From Terebella lapidaria (lineage: Eukaryota > Annelida > Polychaeta > Terebellida > Terebellidae), in the NCBI GenBank assembly GCA_949152475.1, contig OX424566.1:16019177-16083176 (forward strand): a DNA stretch of 64,000 nt. Direction: 5' to 3'. Each line of letters starts with the position of its first letter. Positions within the stretch are counted from its first letter, which is position 1. Positions 22,324 through 32,300 of the stretch are shown piece after piece. The notes beneath the pieces were generated by a model, which searched no databases, was not told the origin of the DNA, and saw nothing but the letters and a program-made list of their open reading frames with translations. The translations under genes were made by a program, and so were the position numbers.

Positions 22324-24690
22324 TTATTAAGGCATTTCGGCAGAAATGCCTTTATGGTTTTAGCAGAATTTTTTTTTTTTTTTTTTTTCATCTTCCGCCA
22401 CTTTTGGTTTCCGGACGATAACTTTAGATTGCCTTGACGGATCCTCGTCAAATTTTCACCACAAGTCAGAAATGATATGTGGAAGAACCCTATTCTTTTT
22501 GAGCCGGATCCGAGGTCCGTGAGGTCCGTGAGGATGAAATCAAGGCTAATTTTGAGACTTGGTTTCCGGACGATAACTGGAAAAATATTTACGCAATAGT
22601 TGCAGAACTCTGCATGGAGGTTCATATGCCACCAGGGAAGAACCCTATTGATTTTGGGATCGATCCGTCAAACGACCTTTGACCTAGAGGTCGAAATAAT
22701 TTTTTGCTGATTCATCCTTGAGGCTTCCTGCATATCTCAGAAACCGTGCATCGTAGAGCGAAACGGACGTTATTTTCGGACTCGTCGCCCTAGACAAACA
22801 TTTCAGGGTGTATTATTTTTTTTGATCCGGCTCCGAGGTCCGTGAGGTCCTTGAGGATGAAATCGAGGCTGATCTTGAAACTTGGTTTCCGGACGATAAC
22901 TCGAAAAATATTCAGGCAATAGTTGCAGAATTTTGCACGGAGGTTTATATATCAACAGGGAAGAACCCTATTGATTTTGGGATCGATACGTCAAACGACC
23001 TTTGACCTAGGGGTCGAAATAATTTTTGGCTGAGTCATCCTTGAGGCATCCTGCATATCTCGGAAACGGTGCGTCGTAGAGCGAAACGGACGTTATTTTC
23101 GGACTCGTCGCCCTAGACAAACATGTCTAAGGGGTATTATGGATGAACTTTGACCTTGACCCCAAATTTTTTTGCCGAGTCGGCATTTTTCGTTTTCGTC
23201 GATATCTCGGGAACGGTGTGTCGTAGAGCGAAACGGACGTTATTTTCGGACTGGTCGCCCTAGACAAACATGTCTAAGGGGTATTATTGATGAACTTTGA
23301 CCTTGACCCGAATTTTTTTTGCCGAGTTTCGTTTTCGTCGATATCTCGGAAACGGTGCTTCGTAGAGCGAAACGGACGTTATTTTCGGACTCGTCGCCCT
23401 AGACAAACATGTCTAAAGGGTATTATGGATGAACTTTGACCTTGACCCGAAATTTTTTTGCCGAGTCGGCATTTTTCGTTTTCGTCGATATCTCGGGAAC
23501 GGTGCGTCGTAGAGCAAAACGGACGTTATTTTCGGACTCGTCGCCCTAGACAAACATGTCTAAGGGGTATTATGGATGAACTTTGACCTTGACCCGAATT
23601 TTTTTTGCCGAGTTTCGTTTTCGTCGATATCTCGGAAACGGTGCTTCGTAGAGCGAAACGGACGTTATTTTCGGACTCGTCGCCCTAGACAAACATGTCT
23701 AAAGGGTATTATGGATGAACTTTGACCTTGACCCGAAATTTTTTTGCCGAGTCGGCATTTTTCGTCGATATCTCGGAAACGGTGCGTCGTAGAGCGAAAC
23801 GGACGTTATTTTCGGACTCGTCATCCTAGACAAACATGTCTAAGGGGTATTATGGATGAACTTTGACCTTGACCCCAAATTTTTTTGCCGAGTCCGGCAT
23901 TTTTCGTTTTCGTCGATATCTCGGGAACGGTGTGTCGTAGAGCGAAACGGACGTTATTTTCGGACTCGTCGCCCTAGACAAACATGTCTAAGGGGTATTA
24001 CGGATGAACTTTGACCTTCACCCGGCATTTTTCGTTTTCGTCGATATCTCGGAAACGGTGTGTCGTAGAGCGAAACGGACGTTATTTTCGGAGCGAAACG
24101 GACGTTATTTTTTGTCTAACGGGTATTATGGATGAACTTTGACCTTGACCCGAAATTTTTTTGCCGAGTCGGCATTTTTCGCTTTCGTCGATATCTCGGG
24201 AACGGTGTGTCGTAGAGCGAAACGGACGTTATTTTCGGACTCGTCGCCCTACACAAACATGTCTAAGGGGTATTATGGATGAACTTTGACCTTGACCCAA
24301 AATTTTTTTGCCGAGTCGGCATTTCTCGTTTTCGTCGATATCTCGGGAACGGTGTGTCGTAGAGCGAAACGGACGTTATTTTCGGACTTGTCGCTCTAGA
24401 CAACATTTATCTTATATGTATTATGGATGAACTTTGACCTTGACTAAAAAATTTTTTGCCGAGTTGGCATTTTTCGTTTTCGTCGATATCTCGGAAACAC
24501 TGAGTCGTAGAGCGAAACAGACTTTTTTTTCGGACTCGTCGCCCTAGACAAACATGTCTAAGGGTATTATTTTAACGGTAAATTTTTTTGCGGAGTCGAC
24601 ATTTTTCATTTTCGTCGATATCTAGTATATATTACAAATTAATCATCACACCGAAATGCCTCCAAGGCATCTTTAGGCCTTGACGTCTAG
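22324..24690 (+). mobile_element. Helitron-like element H1 carrying a 147-bp tandem array
   Basis: The 5' end is a hairpin (AAGGCATTTC / GAAATGCCTT at about 22329-22351). The 3' end has a hairpin (CAAGGC / GGCCTTG) followed within a few bases by ACGTCTAG at 24683-24690, then T. A 3' hairpin just before CTAG followed by T is the classical Helitron signature; the 5' end does not show the classical TC, so a Helentron-like or other hairpin element remains possible. No Rep/helicase is present, so it is non-autonomous. Confidence 0.65.
22731..24640 (+). repeat. Tandem array of 147-bp units inside H1
   Basis: About a dozen copies, each containing 'tatctcggaaacggtg' then 'cgtcgtagagcgaaacgg', 'gacaaacatgtctaa' and 'gatgaactttgaccttgacc'. 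Spacing of 'acatgtctaa' between successive copies (23121, 23268, 23407, 23554, 23693, 23834, 23982) gives 147, 139, 147, 139, 141 and 148; the shorter steps are small deletions around the 'gccgagtcggcat' segment. Confidence 0.95.
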
Positions 24691-24843
24691 TTCATGTAGG
24701 CTTACAGTGTTATGTTATAAATACCATTATCTGTACATAATAATGTTATGTATATGTTTTATACGTTTAGTCATTGTTGCTTGCATATTGTCTGTGATGT
24801 GTACATCTTATATCAGTCTGCGCCAGCTAATTATAACTGAAAT

Positions 24844-26319
24844 TTATTAGGGCATTTCGGCCCGAAATGCCCTTATGGTTTTGTCTGGGTTTTTTTTTTT
24901 CTTCTTCTTTTCTTCTTCTTTTTTTTTTTTTTCACTTTCCGCCGTTTGGTTTCCGATCAATAACTCGGGAATGCCTGAACGGATCTTGTCCAAATTTGCA
25001 CCACTGGTCAGAAATATTACATGGAAGACCCCTATTGTTTTGGAGGCGGCTCCGGCGTCCGTGAGGTCCGTGAGGATGAAATCAAGGTTGATTTTGAGAC
25101 TTGGTTTCCGAGCGATAAAGTATTCATGCAATGGCAAGTATTCTATGCATGGGAGTTCATATACCACCCGGGAAGAACCCTATTGATTTTGGGATCAATC
25201 TGTCGAACGACCTTTGACCTAGAGCTCGGAAGATTTTTTGCTGATTCATCCTTGAGGCTTTCATGCATATCTCGGAAACGGTGCGTCGTAGAGCGAAACG
25301 GAGCTCAATTTCGGCCTCCTGGCACGAGACAAACTAGTCTAGAGGGTATCTTGGGTCGAATCGACCCCTGGTGTCGAATTTTTTTTTGCTGATTCGGCAC
25401 TTCCTGTTTGCCCGTATCTCGGAAACGGTGCGTCGTAGAGCAAAACGGAGCTCAATTCCAGCCTCCTGCACTAGACAAACTAGTCTAGGAGGTATTTTGG
25501 GTCGAGACGACCCCTGGTGTCGAATTTTTTTTCGCCGACTCGGCACTTCCTGTTTGCCCGTATCTTGGAAACGGTGCGTCGTAGAGCGAAACGGAGCTCA
25601 ATTCCGGCCTCCTGGCACTAGACAAACTAGTCTAGGTATTTTGGGTCGAGACGACCCCTGGTGTCGAATTTATTTTCGCTGACTCGGCACTTCCTGTTTG
25701 GCCGTATCTCAGAAACAGTGCGTCGAAGAGCGAAACGGAGCTCAATTCTGGCCTCCTGGCACTAGACAAACTAGTCTAGGGGGTATTATGGGTCGAGACG
25801 ACCCCTGGTGTCTAATTTATTTTCGCCGACTCGGCACTTCCTGTTTGGCCGTATCTCGTAAACGGTGCGTCGTAGAGCGAAACGGAGCTCAATTCCGGCC
25901 TCCTGAAACTAGGCAAACTAGGCTTATGGGTATTTTGGGTCGAGACGACCCCTGGTGTCGAATTTATATTCGCCGACTCGGCACTTCCTGTTTGGCCGTA
26001 TCTCGGAAACGGTGTGTCGTAGAGCGAAACAGAGCTCAATTCCGGCCTCCTGGCACTAGACAAACTAGGCTTATGGGTATTTTGGGTCGAGACGACCCCT
26101 GGTGTCGAACTTTTTGTCGCCGACTCGGCACTTCCTGTTCGGCCGTATCTCGGAAACGATGTGTCGTAGAGCGAAACGGAGCTCAATTTCGGCCTCCTGG
26201 AACTAGACAAAATAGTCTAGAGGGTATCTTGGTTCTAGACACGGTCTCTTAGGTATATGTTAGCTAGGAATAGAACTCACATGAAATGCCCCAAGGCATC
26301 TTCAGGCCTTGACGTCTAG
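24844..26319 (+). mobile_element. Helitron-like element H2 carrying a second 147-bp array
   Basis: The 5' end is an almost perfect palindrome (GGGCATTTCGG / CCGAAATGCCC, about 24850-24872) followed by 'ttatggttttgtctgg'. The 3' end repeats the H1 terminus (hairpin then GACGTCTAG, ending 26319, followed by T). The body just inside the 5' end matches H1 over several hundred bases ('ggtccgtgaggatgaaatc'). No coding capacity beyond frames opened by the repeat. Confidence 0.65.
25267..26230 (+). repeat. Tandem array of 147-bp units inside H2
   Basis: Seven copies containing 'tatctcggaaacggtg', 'cgtcgtagagcgaaacgg', 'agctcaattccggcctcctg' and 'gacgacccctggtgtcgaat'. The start of 'gtgcgtcgta' recurs at about 25281, 25429, 25574, 25718, 25865, 26012 and 26159, giving steps of 148, 145, 144, 147, 147 and 147. 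Because 147 is a multiple of three, long repetitive frames appear; they are not genes. Confidence 0.95.
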
Positions 26320-27121
26320 TATTAAATTAATGTATTTCACTGCATAATATACTGTTAACCTTCATGTATTACAGGTATTAACAGTATTCTTTAATAAACT
26401 TATCCAATATCCAGCTGTACTGTTGTCTTACGAGATGTATTATATTGTGTTTCTAGTTTTAAATGTTATGATATTGGCCAGGTATGTTATGCTGCTTGGT
26501 CCTCTATGTCAAATAATGATTGAAAAGATGCCAGACAGATTTTTAAAATGGCTTGGGTTCAGTGGAGGAACAGCGAACCGTTCTTTTATTAACATACTCT
26601 TCCAGAGAAAATTTTGCTAATCAATCATCAATACCTTATTGAAGTCAGGCCGTTGCATGGAGGAATGAATCTGCTGGGGTGAGGAGGCCAGGAGGGTAAT
26701 AATACGCCCGAGAAAGACTATCAATTAGCCTAGGATTCGTTAACAAAAGCTATATAGGGCCTTAGTCCTGATCTACGTTGTACAATGTAAATAGGCCTAT
26801 GTATATAAATACAGGATTAAAATAGTTTGGAAAATATGTGCATGAATAAATTGAACTGTTCATTCTGGTGTAGTCATGTAGGCTAATGTGCAAACTCCAA
26901 TAATCTTTGCCAATGACTTTCGTTTTGGTCATCGGATAAACTTGTAGGCCTCTGTTTCCATTACTTCGGACTACTATATAACCCTTATTCTTTTCTCTAA
27001 AACCCTATACATTTTCTGTCGTTAGTTCAGTAGGCCTATGCATAAATCTAGGCCTCGAGTATAGTATAGGCCTATTGCATAATTCTAGGCCTAAATGTAT
27101 GTTGATTTCGATCAATAGGGC
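26320..27121. other. Non-coding DNA, nothing recognised
   Basis: No exon or repeat recognised. An AATAAA at 26393-26398 (+ strand) has no nearby gene that would clearly use it. Confidence 0.35.
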
Positions 27122-28197
27122 GGGACACCCGAAAACGAGTTCCAAGTTCCGAGTTCCAAGTTCCAAGTTCCGAGTTCCAAGTTCCAAGTTCCGAGTTCCA
27201 AGTTCCGCGTTTAAAGTTCTAAGAAACAGGTGTCGTCCGTGTTCAGTCAGTACCGTAAAACTTCTAATAAACGCCCGGGCGTTAGAACCCGGCGTTTATT
27301 AGAACCCGACGTTTATTGATTTCAGTCATTGTCTGGACCCGGCGTTTATTGGAATTGGCGAGGCCTGTGTTACGATATGACAAAAATCGGACGACAGTTT
27401 AGATATTAAAAGCTGGAAATTCCCGACTGGTTCGCGTTGACGTTGTCGATATTAGTATCTATACGTTGCTATGTTACACAGTGTACGTATACCTGAACCC
27501 CCCGGCGTCTACTAGAACCCGGCGTCTATTAGAAGTTTTGCGGTATTTCTACACATGCCACGCTTTTTCAGGAGTTCTTTGAACATTGAGTCTAAAATTT
27601 GCAGAGACGAGGGATCATGGCGTCAGTTTGAAAGCGCAGCACCACTGTATGTTACACGTTCGAATAAATGATGAATATCAACTTTTTTTTTTTTAAATAT
27701 TTGTTCAGTCATCCACAGCATAGTTCGTTGGTGATGCCTGAACAATTATTTAATGAAAGAAATTGACAAGATCCGAATTTATTCTGTCATAATGCACTAA
27801 GTATTATTTTAATTCCCTTTTGTTTTCAATTTTCCCATCATTTGTATTTGATTTTGTGAATGTAAAATATAGAAATGATATAAAAACACATTTTAACTAA
27901 ATAGAATTGAACGAAAAACACACCCAAATCCGCAAACTATCCGAAATTTCAATCATACCCGCGTGGCACTCTGAGGTCCGCGCGTACCACTACCAGGCAT
28001 CAGCTTGGAAGGTTTCGACTTCTTTGTGATTTTGAAAGGTGGCACAAGAAAGTGATTTAATGAGTTGGAGAGACCCGGTGCAGAAATATAAAAACGATAA
28101 CTGCACTTTCTTGGGACTTTAAATGCGGACCTTGGAACTTGGAACTCGGAACTTGGAACTCGGAACTTGGAACTTGAAACTCGTTTTCGGGTGTCCC
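27122..28197. mobile_element. Foldback element with GTTCCAA-minisatellite ends and 9-bp target duplication
   Basis: The left end GGGACACCCGAAAACGAG runs into a minisatellite of 'gttccaa' and 'gttccga' words (27137-27209). The right end (28130-28197) is the inverted counterpart, finishing CTCGTTTTCGGGTGTCCC. CAATAGGGC flanks both sides (27113-27121 and 28198-28206), a 9-bp target duplication. A second MITE is nested inside (27251-27545). There is no transposase. A 9-bp duplication with repetitive inverted ends fits Mutator-like foldbacks, but this is inference. Confidence 0.85.
27249..27547. mobile_element. Nested MITE with TA target duplication
   Basis: TIRs of about 25 bp: CCGTAAAACTTCTAATAAAC after TA at 27251-27252, and its near complement (one or two mismatches) ending before TA at 27544-27545. 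Several 'cccggcgttta' / 'ggcgtctatt' words lie just inside both ends. It sits inside the 27122-28197 element. Confidence 0.75.
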
Positions 28198-28206
28198 CAA
28201 TAGGGC

Positions 28207-28568
28207 TATTCGCTAGGCCTTATATTTGAAGGTATTGTTCTCATTTTTAATGAAGTATCTGAATCAAATCGGCCCAAAATAGCCTAGAGTGTATCCTTGA
28301 GGGCGGGTGATTAGTCACGTTGGCCAGCGCGTGTTCATTCGAAATTTGAATGTCCCGCGCCTTTTTCGCTGCCTATCGACTGTCCCGCCACCTATGGACA
28401 GTTTCACTCTCAAGATGTCGCTTCGATCTGTGACCTTCTAGGATACCATATTATCGCCCACTCTGCAGGGTCGCATTCTCGCACGAATTTACGCAACAAA
28501 GCCGCATATCATCGAATTATATAGTCAAGAAGGACAACAGATGACGAAAAACAGCCATAAGAGCAGTG
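28207..28568 (+). promoter_or_regulatory. Likely promoter region of the small ORF-FBXO38 transcript
   Basis: The last stretch before the first predicted exon is richer in G+C than its surroundings ('tcccgcgcc', 'tcccgccacc') and shows no TATA box at a fixed position. Short upstream ATGs occur, including one at 28541 whose frame ends at 28576, overlapping the 71-codon ORF start. Transcription start is not determined. Confidence 0.35.
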
Positions 28569-29387
28569 ATGAGTAGGTTACGCCTGTTCTTTTGGGGAAA
28601 AGTCGTTCCTTTGACGTCTGTGACCGTGGCTTGCAGTATTCTGTTCAGCCGACAGATCTACGAGATCGTCATCTTGCCGAGAAAGCGTCGGCTGCGGCGC
28701 GAGGAATGTAAGTTGAAGTTCACGATCATATTTCACGTCATGGATGGTAGGCCCTGATTGGGAGTGTTCTTCTGACAGGAATTGAAAGATTCAAATTGAT
28801 GGTCTAGATCTACCAATTAAATAGTAGAATAGAATCTAGTACAACTTATTCTATACCGATTGATCATCAATGGCTCTGTGACGTAATGCGTCACATCCCT
28901 TTTGTTGGTGAGAAAAATCACTATGAAACTACAAATTGAAAACCAGTGTCGTCAAAAATTCAATTTGTCCCTCAATCTGGGTTGCAAACATTCTTCTCCA
29001 AAATGTGCTAAGTGTGGTAATATGACTCTGTGAATACTGTGATAATGGTCGGGCAACCTATATATCTCTAAAGATGTTTTGTAAAATATTCTATAACCCC
29101 AGTGTCTCATTGCAATCGTCCTATGTGAATCTATAACATCATTGTAAAAACTTGAAATTGATGAGAAATATGTATTGAAATTTGAAATTAGATCTAGTAA
29201 AGCACAGATAAGTCTTGTGGTATCATGGTACAATCAAATCTCCTGCTGTACGATCACGAATATGTTGTCTTTTCGCAAAGATATAAATTTTTTTTTTTTT
29301 TTCCATTCAGATATTCAACAGTGCAGATTGGAGCTGGAAGCAGAAAAAGCAGCCGAGCAGATCGGGCAACATGGGTCGAAAGCGTAA
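28569..29387 (+). CDS. Spliced small ORF (71 aa) with one membrane helix, overlapping the FBXO38 start
   Basis: Exon 28569-28707 ends at the donor T|GTAAGT; the next exon starts at 29311 after 'tttccattcag'. Joining them keeps the frame for 71 codons to TAA at 29385-29387. The product has a hydrophobic helix at about residues 7-27 (FFWGKVVPLTSVTVACSILF), then a basic stretch (RKRRLRREEYIQQC) and a charged helical tail rich in Glu and Ala. It resembles small single-pass mitochondrial inner-membrane or ER proteins, but I cannot name a family. The same second exon contains the FBXO38 start codon at 29371 in another frame, so the two frames overlap by 17 nt. ATG context is moderate (G at -3, A at +4). 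It could be a regulatory upstream ORF rather than a stable protein. Confidence 0.6.
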
Positions 29388-32300
29388 AGGTACCAGTACT
29401 GCGGGGGGAACCAAGCTGGGAAGCTCCAGTGGAAAACCCGACCACCAGAGCCCTGCAACATCGGGAAGTACATGTAGTAGGCCTGCCAAGCGGAGGAAAT
29501 GTGACACAGTGGTTTGTCGAAGTGCCGACGATCCGCATGTAGATCGCTTCGCTTGTCTCTCTCTCGAAGTCATCTGCCAAATACTGGAGTATCTTCCGAT
29601 ATGGGACATTATGAAGTTGGAATGTCTCAATCATCGTCTTCAGGTATACTCAACATGTTTTTTCTTTTCATGGATGAAATCTCCTGAACTGAACTTGTAG
29701 AATGGGAAAAAGATGTTGTGTACGTCGAAGCATGTTAACACTTTTGAAAATATCTGGTATAAGAAAATAAATGATCAGCTTGGAATTCACTTACATGTAT
29801 TTTCTTTCAACAGGAGGCAGTGAGTTTACACCTGCGGCTGCTGATAGATGTAGATTTCACAGAGGGGGAGATTCACGGTTGGATGCCGATTCACTTCACG
29901 GACCTCAGCTTCAGTCGCTTTATCAACAGGTGTCCAGAGGTAACAATGTTTCTGCTTTTACCATCATATTTTTGTCGTCTTTAGTTGCTTACATACAAAG
30001 AAACTTAGACACACGAATGGCATTTATATAGTTTATAGGCATTTATAGACTTTTTAGACACTTAAATTTATAGAATTTACACTGATGAATATTTGAAACA
30101 GCAATTTTATATCCGATCTGACAGATCTATGTGCTGTATCATGCATTGTAACCATGCACATACATGCTCGTGTGTATATATTTTATTTTGTGAAACTCCT
30201 CACAGTTGATGTTTATATACGGCCTGCACTTTCACTCGCTGAGTCGGCGTCGGCACCGTGGCTCGGAAGTCCTGAGTATACCCGGGATTATTGAGGCCTT
30301 ACAACAGCTGGAGCATCTGCAGGGTGTCGAAACATCAGATATATATTTACTTGAGGCAATACTGAACTATTTGCCTGATGTTGAAATCATGGGACTATTT
30401 AAAAATCGTGATGGAAGGTTTGTGAAATTGGAAATATATTGGAATATACCTATACATGTATATATATGCTGTGAAACATTGACTTGTTTATCCCCTGATG
30501 AATGTGTGTTCTGAATTTTATTGATTTCATTACATCAGTAATGACATTTCTGATGAATCAAACTTTCGAGTTTCACACATAACAATTTTTGTTTGTATCA
30601 TAGTACCCAAACTTTGTTCACAAAAATAATGTACGATGAAATTTAACCCTTTCCTCCCCAGATTCCCAATTCCCTCACACAACCCAATAAGTCTGACACG
30701 CAGCGCTCAAATCGCTTCCCTGCATTTGATTGGTATCGAGATGCGGGACCTGCCTCGCATGGACTTCCTAAAGAGGCTCCACCTCAAGTGGGTCCGATTC
30801 ACTGACCCCCACCCGTTCAAGAACTTCAACATGCCTTCTCTACGAACCTTCGTTATGAACAACTGCGCTGGTCCCCCAAATGCTCTGAAGTATGTGTCGT
30901 TGATGACTGGTCTCGTCACGGCGAGGAACCTCTCAAGACTGGAGCTTGTTCGGGTTCCCTTCCTTGGTGAGTTCTCAACACTTCGCGAATGAATAGTCAG
31001 ATTGTTTGCTGTGCAGTTGGTTATGTAACTTGAATAGAAGTATTTTATATATACAGTAGTCCCCCTCAGGTAAGACCTCCCTCAATAAAAACTTCTCACT
31101 TTATACAGAGACTTCCGAATATGGTGTTAGAATTATTTCAAAATGTTGATGAACCCCTTCTGATAACATTTCCTCCTAGATAAGACCTTAATTTTGCAAA
31201 GAAAGAGTAGGTCTTATCTTATGGGGACCACTATATCTGTTTTGTATCTCAGGTCTGTTTCTGAAAAAGCCATGAACTTACTATTATATGTACACTGATG
31301 TAGCACATAGTACAAATAGTTCCTGTTCGACTCACTAGGTGGCCTAATACACCACGTGGTTGAAGACAGCTGGAGGGTGTCCGGATTCCGCAGCCTCCAC
31401 CGGATCATGCTGGGTGCCTGCAAACACGCACAGGAGGCTGACCTGGGATACCTCATGGTCACTTGTGCTGGGAAGTGAGTGGACAGAGCAGAGCATGCTG
31501 AGTATAATTATCAAGGGAAATATTAATAGTGTGGTAGTGGAAACTGATATCAAAATCATGTGACAAGTTTAGGATATAATCAAACATTATTGATAAAGAA
31601 ATGTTTTTAATATGTTATCAGTTTCATGTGTTATTGTGCATAATAAAACTTTGGTGTACATTGGCATCTGTATTTGTACCGTAATACTCAATCTGTATTC
31701 ACACAATAAAACTTGGATACACACTGGACTTGGTATTAACAATACTCTATCTGAAATTTAGATTATATGGCATTTTTGGATATACACCTATGCGGTTAAC
31801 AGCGGTCAGACTGTGTCTATTTTGATAACCTCTCTCCTCCCCAGGCTGGAAGACTTACACATTCAGCCGTCACTCACAAAGGACAGTTTCTTCTACTCGC
31901 TGACCCACGCCCAGGTCTCCTTTCCGAAGTTATCCAGTCTCTATTTGGGCTATGTTGATCCGTTTCCACAGCAAGGTTTGTAATGTGTCTGAGTGACTAG
32001 ATAGTGGTCTCTAAATAGTTACATTTACATGCGTTTGTTATTATGTGTGGAGAAATAACTGTTATATGATTAAGTGATAACTGATTTTATCTTCATAAAT
32101 GTGAAAACTGAATCTAGACAGGCGCAATATTTTTCCAATATTGATAAACTCACCAGCACTATGTTTGAACAAGTTAATATTTGCATCAGTTGTAATGTTT
32201 ATTCTCGAAAAATGAAGATAAAGATGTTAAATTAGAGTGTTCGAGTATGGTGTATGTACATATATATGTATTTACCCTAATATCTACAGAAAGATACAAT

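Noticed and set aside
25371-26252. Long Cys/Arg-rich repetitive ORFs in the H2 array
   Set aside because: They arise because the 147-bp unit is a multiple of three; no start context, no homology, and the opposite strand is open as well.
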